Shown: positions 7,374 through 13,594 of the stretch, in pieces
How the letters are laid out: every line of letters begins with the position of its first letter
Position numbering within the stretch: position 1 is the stretch's first letter
Source: DATKLX01 sp035542155
GTDB taxonomy: Bacteria; Chloroflexota; Anaerolineae; Anaerolineales; Anaerolineaceae
Direction: 5' to 3'
Length of the DNA stretch: 21,294 nucleotides
NCBI GenBank assembly: GCA_035542155.1
Contig: DATKLX010000163.1
Coordinates: forward strand, 1-21,294
Program-made: the position numbers and the translations under genes
Notes under the pieces: generated by a model
Databases searched by the model: none
The model's input: the letters and a program-made list of their open reading frames with translations, nothing else
Told to the model about the DNA's origin: nothing

Positions 7374-8087
7374 TTACTGGCTCGAGCGTTTTTCCCACTC
7401 GGCTGCGGAAGCCCGGATCAACGAACGGATCTCCTGGTCTGGAACGGCATTGATATCCGGATAGCATTCCGCGCCAACCTGGACGATCACCCCGTTCACG
7501 CTCTCGACAAGGCGGATATGCCGCGTCTCGTAAGGTGTGTTCTCCGTCTTTTCAGAAAGGATATCGTTAATTTGGTTGACGATGCTTTTAGAGGCCTTTT
7601 TCGCCGGCGGTGGAGGAGGTGGGGCGGCTGTCTGGCTCGCTGCGACCGGTTTCTCCGCAGCTTTCGCCGGCTGGCCGGCCAGTTCGAGGGGCTCCATGGA
7701 ATCAACCGGGCTGCTGGAAGCGCCCGGCTCGCTCTCCCTCTGGGATCCCTTTGCGGCAGAGTGGGACTGGTTGGAGGTAAATCCGAGCCAGCTCAACAGC
7801 TCAACGGTAGCCTCCTCCAACGCATCGCGGTCTCGCCGGTTCATCTCACTGGCGCTGCGATATTGCTTCTCATTAAATTCCACCTGGATGGGTCCACCGG
7901 GTATTTCGCGAACCAGGCGGGCAATCTCGGTCAGGTTATCGGCGAGGGCCGGGTTGTCAACGGGTACCGCGGCCTCCTCATGGTCTTGCTTCGACAGGCG
8001 AAAGTTCGAGATCAGGACGCCTGCGATATAACCAATCGTCACACAAACGAATGCGATGATGATCAGGTTGGTCGGTGTGAGAGTCAT
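7374..8087 (-). CDS. Membrane-anchored Pro-rich protein of unknown function
   Basis: 237 aa from ATG 8087, with AAGGAG five bases before it. One N-terminal membrane helix (about residues 8-27) is followed by an acidic, helix-rich section (45-105, with a charged EMNRRDRDALEEATVELLSW stretch). A low-complexity Ser/Ala/Pro linker (about 106-163) contains six consecutive prolines (156-161). A compact folded-looking C-terminus (167-237; SIVNQINDILSE, then IRLVESVNGVIVQVGAECYPDINAVPDQEIRSLI in two parts) completes it. This suggests an anchored, probably cytoplasmic, domain on a flexible tether. I do not recognise the C-terminal domain. It has its own -10 box and terminator, so it looks monocistronic, although readthrough from mutM, 142 bases upstream, is possible. 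Confidence 0.8.
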   Translation of the reverse strand: MTLTPTNLIIIAFVCVTIGYIAGVLISNFRLSKQDHEEAAVPVDNPALADNLTEIARLVREIPGGPIQVEFNEKQYRSASEMNRRDRDALEEATVELLSWLGFTSNQSHSAAKGSQRESEPGASSSPVDSMEPLELAGQPAKAAEKPVAASQTAAPPPPPPAKKASKSIVNQINDILSEKTENTPYETRHIRLVESVNGVIVQVGAECYPDINAVPDQEIRSLIRASAAEWEKRSSQ

Positions 8088-8163
8088 GCGTGCTCCTTGA
8101 GAGCGAGCGATGCCCGCTTGCGGATATTCAAATCATGTCCCTGAGGGAAAATTCGTTGCAAAT

Positions 8164-8169
8164 ATTATA
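8164..8169 (-). promoter_or_regulatory. Consensus -10 box upstream of the Pro-rich membrane protein
   Basis: TATAAT is read on the minus strand, 77 bases upstream of the ATG at 8087. The best -35 at 17 bases is GCAACA (8192-8187), which is weak. It is reported as a likely promoter because of its place in the mutM intergenic gap. Confidence 0.4.
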
Positions 8170-8229
8170 CCCTGCAATCCTGTCGGTGTTGCCGCGCTTG
8201 ACCTTACAGAATCGAGAAGAAAAAGAGCC

Positions 8230-9072
8230 TCACCTCTCTATCATCTGGCACTTCGGGCAAAAATGCGTGCTCCTCTGTCCGATGACCATCCGCTCGACCA
8301 GCGTACCGCAGACCGGGCAGGGCTCCCCCGCGCGCTGGTATACGCGAAAGTAGTTTTGGAAATCTCCACCCCGGTACACCCAATCGATGCTTGACCCGTT
8401 GCGCTGGATGCCTTCCTCCAGGACGGCTCGAATCGCCCGCCACAGTCGCGCCGCCTCTTCCCGGGAAATGCTATCGGAAAGGCGCAGGGGATGCAGCCAG
8501 GCTCGGTGGAGCGCTTCATCGCTGTAAATGTTGCCCAGGCCTGCCAGGAAATTCTGGTCGAGCAAGAGGGGTTTGAGCTGTCGGCGGCGGGCTTGGAGAG
8601 CGGAGTACAGCCATTCCGGGGTGAATTCAGCGGAGAATGGCTCTGGCCCCAATCCCGCCAGTAGGTCATCTTCATTTGTCGCCAGCCAGACCCTGCCAAA
8701 TTTCCGCGGGTCGTTGAAGACCAGGCGCGGACCGTTATCGAGAGTCAGGGCAAATCGGTCGTGGGGTGCGGGTGGGGCCTCTCCCATGCGGACGAGTAAA
8801 TCGCCGCTCATACGCAGGTGGATCAGCAGCACGTTGCGATCCAGGTGAAAGATCAGGAACTTCCCTCGCCGGCTGATCTCATGGATGGTCTGGCCAGGTA
8901 GCATGGCCAAGTCCAGGCCCCGCCCGGGCTCGACCAGGGTGCGCTGCCAGAGCAGCTCCACAGCGGTAATCTTCCTCCCCAAAATGGAAGGCGAGGCGGA
9001 ACCGTCCTCTGACAATCTTCCCCCATTACGCAGCGCATGCACGATCGTTTCGACTTCAGGCAATTCGGGCAT
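8230..9072 (-). CDS. mutM: Formamidopyrimidine-DNA glycosylase (Fpg/MutM)
   Basis: 280 aa. It removes oxidised purines such as 8-oxoguanine and nicks the abasic site. The catalytic N-terminus MPELPEVETI is intact (P2, E3), with the conserved lysine K71 in RRGKFLIF and the DPRKFGR loop (121-127). The H2TH motif region includes FLAGLGNIYSDEALHRAWLHP. The C-terminal zinc finger uses C252, C255, C272 and C275, with the DNA-contacting R267 in GQRSTHFCPKC. The TTHFCPxCQ-type ending favours Fpg over Nei. A short extra loop (about residues 17-31) follows the first helix. The start codon overlaps the last base of the prs stop (TAATG), so the two are coupled. Confidence 0.97.
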   Translation of the reverse strand: MPELPEVETIVHALRNGGRLSEDGSASPSILGRKITAVELLWQRTLVEPGRGLDLAMLPGQTIHEISRRGKFLIFHLDRNVLLIHLRMSGDLLVRMGEAPPAPHDRFALTLDNGPRLVFNDPRKFGRVWLATNEDDLLAGLGPEPFSAEFTPEWLYSALQARRRQLKPLLLDQNFLAGLGNIYSDEALHRAWLHPLRLSDSISREEAARLWRAIRAVLEEGIQRNGSSIDWVYRGGDFQNYFRVYQRAGEPCPVCGTLVERMVIGQRSTHFCPKCQMIER

Positions 9073-10061
9073 TATTCGTTAAACATCTGTCCAACACTTC
9101 TTCCCTCATTCGCCCGGCGGATCACTTCGCCGAGGAGGGGAGCGACGCTGAGGATCTTCAACCGGTCTCCAAACAGGGCGGTCTTGTCCGGCGAGATCGG
9201 GATCGTATCGGTGGTGATGTATTTGGTGACCGGCAGCCCGGCCAGCCGCTGCGGCGCGTTGGCCGAGAGGACCGGGTGGACAAAAATCATATACACCTGC
9301 TTGGCGCCGTGGTCTTTGACCAGGTTGACCGCCTGGATCATCGAGCCTCCCGAATCGACCTCATCGTCCACGATGATCACGTCCCGGTCCCTGACCTCAC
9401 CGATGATGGTCAGGGCTTCGGTCCGCGAGTCGTTAGCGGAGCGCCGCTTTTCGATAAAAGCCATCGGGGCCTGGATCCCGGCCGCAAAATTGCGCGCCTT
9501 CTTTGCAAAACCCAAGTCGGCGGTCACCACGACAGGGTTGTCCATCGATGGCAACTCCTGTTGCAGGTATTCAACCAGGATCGAGAAGGTGGTCAGGGCG
9601 TCGCCCGGGATCGAGAAGAAGCCCTGGATCTGACCGGCATGCAGATCGAGGGTCATATAGCGGTCCGCGCCGGCAATTTCGATCATATCCGCGACCAGGC
9701 GGGCGGTAATCGGCACCCGCGGCTGGTCCTTCTTATCCGATCGTGCGTAGCACATATACGGGATCACTGCCGTAATGCGCGCCGCGGAGTCCAGGCGTAG
9801 GGTCTGGAGCAAGATTAACAGCTCCATTAGGTTGCGGTGGACTGGCGTGGAAGTGGTCTGGATGACGTAGCAGTCCTGCCCACGGACGGAGCTGTGCAGC
9901 TTGATGAACAGATTCTCATTGGGAAACTGGATGATATCCCGCCCGCAGAGTGGGACCCCCAGGTGTTTTGAGATCCCCTCGGCCAGCTCTGGCGTCGAGG
10001 TCCCCGCATACAGCTTAACATCCCCGTACATTAATTCATGGCGCAGTTTTGGTATGGGCAT
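9072..10061 (-). CDS. prs: Ribose-phosphate pyrophosphokinase
   Basis: 329 aa from ATG 10061, chosen because GAGGAG precedes it by about six bases. An in-frame GTG at 10100 lacks such a site. It makes PRPP from ribose 5-phosphate and ATP, for purine, pyrimidine, His, Trp and NAD synthesis. Family signatures seen: FPNENLFIKLHSSVRGQDCYVIQ, split over the first 80 residues; IPYMCYARSDKKDQPRVPITAR; the MTLDLHAGQIQGFF metal/ATP motif; VVVTADLGFAKKARNFA; and the PRPP loop VIIVDDEVDSGGSM. That loop departs a little from the textbook DxxxDTAGT, as in class-diverged PRS enzymes. It lies between a GNAT gene 45 bases upstream and mutM. Confidence 0.95.
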   Translation of the reverse strand: MPIPKLRHELMYGDVKLYAGTSTPELAEGISKHLGVPLCGRDIIQFPNENLFIKLHSSVRGQDCYVIQTTSTPVHRNLMELLILLQTLRLDSAARITAVIPYMCYARSDKKDQPRVPITARLVADMIEIAGADRYMTLDLHAGQIQGFFSIPGDALTTFSILVEYLQQELPSMDNPVVVTADLGFAKKARNFAAGIQAPMAFIEKRRSANDSRTEALTIIGEVRDRDVIIVDDEVDSGGSMIQAVNLVKDHGAKQVYMIFVHPVLSANAPQRLAGLPVTKYITTDTIPISPDKTALFGDRLKILSVAPLLGEVIRRANEGRSVGQMFNE

Positions 10062-10106
10062 GATTCTCTCCTCATCATCTGGATCGATCTGGCGATCCAC
10101 CCGGGA

Positions 10107-10649
10107 TTATTTTCTTCGCCCCTCATATTCCGATCTTAGCACACTCATGAGCAGCACATCGATATATTGTCCGGCTTTGTACTCTCCCTGGCGTTCGACC
10201 CCTTCGTGGACAAAGCCAATTTTCTCATAAGAACGGATGGCTCGCGGGTTGTTGGCGAACACGCGCAGGTAAATGCGGTTCAGGTTAAGGGTCTCAAACC
10301 CGTGGCGGAGCAGCAAGGCCATTGCCTCCGTGCCGTATCCCTGGTTCCAGAAGGATTTTTCGCCGATCATAATCCCGACCTCCGAGCTGCGTATCCGTGA
10401 GTCCAGATTAAAGAAGCTGCAGTTCCCGACCGGCAGCCAGCCCTCCCCTTCACGGATCTCAATGACCATGGGGCGTTCGGCCGGCGGGCGTTTTTGCATG
10501 CTCTCGAACCAGCTCGTCTCATCCTCCAGTGACATTGGCAGGTACAGGAGCAGCCCTGCAGTGACTTCCGGGTCGTTGACCCAGGTCACAAAGCGGGGAA
10601 GGTCAGAGCGTTCTGGTGCGCGTAGACGTAGTCGGGTTGAGTAGATCAT
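10107..10649 (-). CDS. RimJ/RimL-type GNAT N-acetyltransferase
   Basis: 180 aa from ATG 10649, which gives the typical beginning MIYSTRLRLRAPERSDL. A GTG three codons upstream (10658) is possible. It transfers acetyl from acetyl-CoA to an amine, often a protein N-terminus or small molecule. Motif A is VGIMIGEKSFWNQGYGTEAM with the Q-G-Y-G acetyl-CoA loop. Motif B is LNRIYLRVFANNPRAIRSYEKIGFVHEG, ending with the usual LLMSVLRSEY. The acceptor is unknown. A TATAAT box lies only some 13-18 bases upstream of the ATG, so the leader is very short. It is the first gene of the GNAT-prs-mutM run. Confidence 0.9.
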   Translation of the reverse strand: MIYSTRLRLRAPERSDLPRFVTWVNDPEVTAGLLLYLPMSLEDETSWFESMQKRPPAERPMVIEIREGEGWLPVGNCSFFNLDSRIRSSEVGIMIGEKSFWNQGYGTEAMALLLRHGFETLNLNRIYLRVFANNPRAIRSYEKIGFVHEGVERQGEYKAGQYIDVLLMSVLRSEYEGRRK

Positions 10650-10661
10650 TTCAGACACATT

Positions 10662-10667
10662 ATTATA
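10662..10667 (-). promoter_or_regulatory. -10 box for the GNAT-prs-mutM operon
   Basis: A perfect TATAAT on the minus strand sits in an AT-rich stretch. No good -35 is visible at 16-18 bases. Transcription would start near 10655, giving a leader of about six bases to ATG 10649 and no room for a Shine-Dalgarno sequence. Confidence 0.45.
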
Positions 10668-10840
10668 ATAAATCTTAACCGCCCTGGCGGTTGAATTTTA
10701 AAAGAATTAGGATGTGGATAAATAGGGGATGCTTTCTGCAGTGAGCTGCGCGAAGAAGATCTGAACCGGGCGCTACGGCAGGGATGAGTTCGCAAACTTC
10801 TTTTCGAAACCGATTGTCCTGGGGCAGAAAAAGTTGCCGG

Positions 10841-11398
10841 CTATTCGAGCCAGGTTGTTCGGTCTGCGAAGGATGCCCGGTCTACTGGCGGGCGCTCGGC
10901 TGCCGGGTAGCCGAGATAAATGAAGCCGATCAAGGGCTGGGCCGGGTCGAGACCCAGGAATTCCTTGACACTTGGGTCGAAGGCTGGCTTGCCGGTCCGC
11001 CACATGGCCCCCAGCCCCAGGGCGTGGGCCGCCAGGAGCAGGTTCTCCACGGCTGCGGCCGTGGCGCAGATGTTTTCCAGCTCATTGGAGCGGGGGTCGT
11101 CTGAACGAGCGACCCCCACAGCGATCAGCACCGGTGCGCGTAGCGGTTTCGCGCGCTCTTTTTCGAACGCAGCCTCGGGCAGGTCTGGCTGCCTTTCGTG
11201 CAGGAGCCTGGCAAACAATTCCCCCAGACGCTCGCGGGCCTGGCCTTGCAGTACCACAAAACGCCAGGGGCGCAGGACATAATGATTGGGCGCTTGTACG
11301 GCTGACGCGAGCAGCCGCTTGATCAGCTCTTGCGGAACCGGGTCAGGGAGCAGGGTAGGGAAAGACTGGCGGGTGAAAATCGCTTCGAGTGCGTCCAT
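10841..11398 (-). CDS. YdjA-like nitroreductase family flavoprotein
   Basis: 185 aa. It matches the short nitroreductase branch typified by E. coli YdjA: MDALEAIFTR at the start, APNHYVLRPWRFVVL (FMN/NADPH side, residues about 36-50), KERAKPLRAPVLIAV, GLGAMWRTGKPAFDP and the closing GFIYLGYPA. These enzymes bind FMN as a dimer and reduce nitroaromatics or quinones using NAD(P)H; the natural substrate is not predictable. The usual RRS near the N-terminus reads TRQS. There is no clear Shine-Dalgarno sequence. The gene starts 23 bases after the alpha/beta hydrolase stop and is probably its downstream operon partner. The 190 bases between it and the GNAT gene hold only the GNAT promoter and no gene. 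Confidence 0.92.
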   Translation of the reverse strand: MDALEAIFTRQSFPTLLPDPVPQELIKRLLASAVQAPNHYVLRPWRFVVLQGQARERLGELFARLLHERQPDLPEAAFEKERAKPLRAPVLIAVGVARSDDPRSNELENICATAAAVENLLLAAHALGLGAMWRTGKPAFDPSVKEFLGLDPAQPLIGFIYLGYPAAERPPVDRASFADRTTWLE

Positions 11399-11421
11399 AG
11401 ATTTCTAATTCTACACAATTA

Positions 11422-12285
11422 TTACTCGCCGTCCAATAAAAAGGCTTCGAGGATCGAATTGAATTCTTCTCCAAGGAGTAAGCCTGAGAGTTGCCCCCCC
11501 TGTTTGAAGGTATGCATCTTCGCCCCTGGATAGGCGGCGATCAGGGCGGCTCTTTCTTGTGGGGTAAATCCGCGATCGTCGTCGACAAGGATGAGGAGCA
11601 CCTGGCCTGGGCGTTCAAGCGGGCGGAAGGCGCCGTATTCATTGGCGTGGTCGAACAAATCGATCAGCAGGCGAAACTGGCCCATCAATGTCTCGGGGGT
11701 GTGCAGCCGGTTGAAAAGCTCATCCAGGTAGGCATTGAAAAAATCTTGCTGGTCTTCCGAAAATCCTGGAGTGGGTCGAGAGAGGAGCCGGCGGGTGTTT
11801 CTGTAGTAATAACTGCGCATGAGTGGGAAGGGCAGCTTAAAGAAGAGCCTGGCGGCGATGACGTGAGCCGGTGTGCACAATCCGAACCGGTCCAGAACGA
11901 GCCGGTCGACGCGATCCGGCTGGAGGTGCATGTAAGCGTGAGCCACCCCCGCGCCGAGCGAGTGCCCGAAGAGGTGCGCCCGGGAATACCCTTCCTTCTC
12001 CAGGATCGCCGTCAGACCCTCAATAATTGGCCGAATCCGGCCTGCGGGAGGGTATGAAGGAGAGATGACCCGGAAATGTTCTTCCAGGCGAGTGATCGTC
12101 TGGAAACAAGTTTCTCCCACGGAGAGTTCGCCGCCCAGCAGAACGAGAGCATGCTTGCCTTTCCCGCTGGCGATATATTCCCAATGGGTTCCTTTGACGA
12201 TCAGGTGTTGGTAGGGATGGCTATCCCTGAATTGCTCGAGCTGTTCACGCAGGCCTGCAGTCTGTACAGTCGGAATGCTTTCCAT
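11422..12285 (-). CDS. Alpha/beta hydrolase with Gln at the catalytic His position
   Basis: 287 aa from ATG 12285 (AAGGATG upstream). It has an alpha/beta hydrolase fold: VLLGGELSVGETCF (oxyanion region), RVISPSYPPAG, nucleophile elbow LFGHSLGAG with S109, and the acid candidate D236/D237 in LVDDDRGFTP. Where family members usually carry GGHLS, this protein reads KQGGQLSG, placing Gln265 at the base position. The codon is CAA, one base from His, and it follows a run of seven G. The enzyme may be inactive, may use another His, or may be a non-hydrolytic binding protein. No signal peptide is seen, so it is cytoplasmic. It is transcribed with the nitroreductase. Confidence 0.88.
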   Translation of the reverse strand: MESIPTVQTAGLREQLEQFRDSHPYQHLIVKGTHWEYIASGKGKHALVLLGGELSVGETCFQTITRLEEHFRVISPSYPPAGRIRPIIEGLTAILEKEGYSRAHLFGHSLGAGVAHAYMHLQPDRVDRLVLDRFGLCTPAHVIAARLFFKLPFPLMRSYYYRNTRRLLSRPTPGFSEDQQDFFNAYLDELFNRLHTPETLMGQFRLLIDLFDHANEYGAFRPLERPGQVLLILVDDDRGFTPQERAALIAAYPGAKMHTFKQGGQLSGLLLGEEFNSILEAFLLDGE

Positions 12286-12387
12286 TGATCACATCCTTTG
12301 CGGAAGCGCAGTGGTTGAGTTGTGCAGTTCAGGTTAGAGACAGGCGGCGTTTCGCTGTTTCCCCCAATGGTCATTCCATCAAATAGC

Positions 12388-12414
12388 ATTGTAACACGAA
12401 TTTAGACCTGTGAA
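12388..12414 (-). promoter_or_regulatory. Candidate promoter of the hydrolase-nitroreductase operon
   Basis: Minus strand: TTCACA (12414-12409), a 15-base spacer, and an extended -10 of TGT plus TACAAT (12396-12388). It gives a leader of about 95 bases before ATG 12285. Positions 12415-12515, up to the riboswitch promoter, show nothing else. Confidence 0.45.
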
Positions 12415-12515
12415 TCAGTCGGCTCCTTGGGATCTGCCGTGGTATGTCCCCTCTTCAAGCGTATTCCCAATGAAACAATCAGTCTGGATGGATACGGATT
12501 CTGAATTTCACAATG

Positions 12516-12544
12516 TTGACAAGCGATATCCGAATAGCTATACT
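12516..12544 (+). promoter_or_regulatory. Near-consensus sigma-70 promoter of the riboswitch RNA
   Basis: TTGACA (12516-12521), exactly 17 bases, then TATACT (12539-12544). It is the best promoter in the window by eye. Transcription would begin near 12551, about 14 bases before the first aptamer, so the RNA has its own strong promoter. Confidence 0.8.
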
Positions 12545-12561
12545 CTTGATTGCACCCCGAT

Positions 12562-12663
12562 AAAGGTAACCCATAGCGAAAGCGTGGGGCGCAAAGTACC
12601 AGACCTGAGTTTATTTGTTTGCGATGCCTGTCGCATACAATAGAGATGGTCGCTGGACTGCCA
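12562..12663 (+). promoter_or_regulatory. c-di-GMP-I riboswitch aptamer, copy 1
   Basis: Closing pair GGUA (12565-12568) with UGCC (12659-12662). GAAA loop at 12578-12581, closed by GC/GC and, after a small internal loop, CCCA/UGGG. GCGCAAAG at 12589-12596. The second helix is CCAG/CUGG (12599-12602 with 12653-12656) plus ACC/GGU, separated by CG. The outer arm is a long hairpin (UGCGA/UCGCA, UUGU/ACAA). CCUGAG and GAUGG stand where the tetraloop receptor is expected. Confidence 0.85.
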
Positions 12664-12753
12664 AAAAAGGTGAACCTGGTGAAAGCCAGGGGCGCAAAGC
12701 CGATGGGTCTTAGCCAACGGAAGTTGGCAGCGGGGAAGATAGCCAGGCTGCTG
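12664..12753 (+). promoter_or_regulatory. c-di-GMP-I riboswitch aptamer, copy 2
   Basis: GAAA loop 12681-12684 on a perfect CCUGG/CCAGG stem with a U-G closing pair. GCGCAAAG at 12692-12699. The second helix is UGG/CCA (12704-12706 with 12743-12745) plus GUC/GAU, separated by AG. The outer arm is a perfect 6-bp hairpin GCCAAC/GUUGGC with a GGAA loop. The closing helix (GGUG with UGCU) relies on wobble pairs and is the weakest of the three. Confidence 0.82.
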
Positions 12754-12850
12754 AAAAGGTAAACTCCGCGAAAGTGGAGGGCGCAAAGTGCTGGGCCTAA
12801 GGTTTCTGAGACTATTATGACAAGGAAGCGATGGCGGCCAGACTACCGAA
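12754..12850 (+). promoter_or_regulatory. c-di-GMP-I riboswitch aptamer, copy 3
   Basis: Closing pair GGUA (12758-12761) with UACC (12844-12847). GAAA loop 12770-12773 on CUCCGC/GUGGAG. GCGCAAAG at 12781-12788. The second helix is CUGG/CCAG (12791-12794 with 12838-12841), the reverse of copy 1 and so a covariation, plus GCC/GGC, separated by GG. CCUAAG (12796-12801) facing GAUGG (12830-12834) closely resembles the 11-nt tetraloop receptor seen in GEMM-I RNAs. Confidence 0.87.
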
Positions 12851-12883
12851 GGGTGTACCTATCACAGGTATCAGTTATCGGTA
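12844..12883 (+). promoter_or_regulatory. Possible switching helix after aptamer 3
   Basis: UACCGA (12844-12849) can pair with UCGGUA (12878-12883), enclosing a small UACCU/AGGUA hairpin (12856-12870). The first strand is also the closing strand of aptamer 3, so the two states exclude each other. This is the kind of arrangement an expression platform needs. It is seen by eye only. Confidence 0.4.
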
Positions 12884-12896
12884 ATCGATCATCAGG

Positions 12897-12930
12897 AAAA
12901 AGACCTCCTCAGCTCAGAGGAGGTCTTTTT
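12897..12930. terminator. Perfect bidirectional terminator shared by riboswitch RNA and mgsA
   Basis: A 14-bp stem without mismatch (12897-12910 with 12917-12930) has loop AGCTCA, a 5' A-run and a 3' T-run. It works in both directions: it ends the plus-strand riboswitch RNA, and on the minus strand it lies 17 bases past the mgsA stop at 12948. Confidence 0.93.
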
Positions 12931-12947
12931 AAGTGTATTCTGTGTAT

Positions 12948-13472
12948 TCAAATTTGACTGGGTTTAACTGGGGCGGGTGCTGGCTGCGCGGCCTGCAAGC
13001 GCTCGATGTGGGCGGTGTAATCGGGAAGAATGCGCTCGTACGGGCCGGTCATCAACGGGGATGAAATCAAGTAATCGGCCGTAGCCCGATCGCATGCCAC
13101 CGGAATATTCCACACCACGGCGACCCGAAGCAGCGCTTTGATATCCGGGTCGTGCGGCTGTTGTTCCAATGGGTCCCAGAAAAAGATCAACAAGTCTATT
13201 GTGCCTTCGGCAATGCGCGCTCCGATCTGCTGGTCCCCGCCGAGCGGACCGCTCTGCAGGCAGGTGACCGGGGTATTCAGTTTTTCCGTCAACAGCCGGC
13301 CGGTGGTGCCGGTGGCAATTAGATGATGCCTGGCAAGCAGATCGCGATTATACTGCGCCCAATCCAGCAGATCGTCTTTTTTGTTGTCGTGGGCCACCAA
13401 TGCGATCCGTTTCACACTGCTCACGTACTGGAGATTTTGCTCCTCAATTGGTATATCCAAAATTGCGTCCAT
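12948..13472 (-). CDS. mgsA: Methylglyoxal synthase
   Basis: 174 aa. It converts dihydroxyacetone phosphate to methylglyoxal and phosphate, the bypass used when sugar phosphates accumulate. All family residues are seen: VAHDNKKDDLLDW (H28, D29), IATGTTGRLL, SGPLGGDQQIGA with catalytic D80, IFFWDPLEQQPHDPDIKALLR (D100, H107, D110) and WNIPVACDRATADY. Compared with the E. coli enzyme (152 aa) it has about ten extra N-terminal residues and a Pro/Ala-rich C-terminal tail (PAPAPVKP). The Shine-Dalgarno sequence is weak. It has its own strong promoter and a leader of about 115 bases. It converges on the riboswitch RNA, sharing its terminator, so antisense effects are conceivable. Confidence 0.96.
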   Translation of the reverse strand: MDAILDIPIEEQNLQYVSSVKRIALVAHDNKKDDLLDWAQYNRDLLARHHLIATGTTGRLLTEKLNTPVTCLQSGPLGGDQQIGARIAEGTIDLLIFFWDPLEQQPHDPDIKALLRVAVVWNIPVACDRATADYLISSPLMTGPYERILPDYTAHIERLQAAQPAPAPVKPSQI

Positions 13473-13580
13473 AATGTCTCGCTTTCATCTCTTCCCTTCC
13501 CCACAATAGAAATCCCACCCATTAGGTGAGCCGAATTGATGACCCTGTTTAATTGGATCAATCGGAAGGGGGAAAGTCTA

Positions 13581-13592
13581 GGAAGATCTTCC
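13581..13592. promoter_or_regulatory. Perfect 12-bp palindrome at the mgsA transcription start
   Basis: GGAAGATCTTCC lies directly downstream of the mgsA -10 box and spans the predicted start site (about 13588). A repressor bound there would block transcription. The regulator is unknown. Confidence 0.4.
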
Positions 13593-13594
13593 AG

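Larger units (their letters stand above)
12551..12930 (+). ncRNA. Orphan RNA with three tandem c-di-GMP-I (GEMM-I) aptamers
   Basis: The predicted transcript of about 380 bases runs from the TTGACA/TATACT promoter to a perfect terminator. It contains three consecutive copies of the GEMM-I architecture, each with GGURA, a GAAA-capped hairpin, an invariant GCGCAAAG, and a second helix interrupted by two bases. Linkers between copies are only A-rich runs of about five. No start codon with a ribosome site or plausible ORF lies on it, and no plus-strand gene follows until 13718. Known GEMM-I elements bind cyclic di-GMP (a variant class binds cGAMP) and normally lie in mRNA leaders. Here the RNA could be a c-di-GMP-gated terminator controlling readthrough antisense to mgsA, or a stand-alone sensor or sponge. 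The class call is firm; the role is inference. Confidence 0.85.

Noticed and set aside
10730..10760. Hairpin (GCAG/CTGC) before the nitroreductase end
   Set aside because: The stem is four base pairs with poor flanks and no T-run; it is not convincing as a terminator.
12410..12643. Plus-strand frame of 77 codons across the riboswitch promoter and aptamer 1
   Set aside because: It starts upstream of the promoter, lacks a ribosome site, and its 3' half is the conserved aptamer RNA.
12538..12786. Minus-strand frame of 82 codons under the aptamers
   Set aside because: A shadow of structured RNA, with no start signal. The conserved elements read correctly only on the plus strand.
12560..12850. 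CRISPR-like repeat array because of the recurring GCGCAAAG
   Set aside because: Spacing is irregular (about 90-103 bases), repeats are short, and they sit inside covarying aptamer folds.
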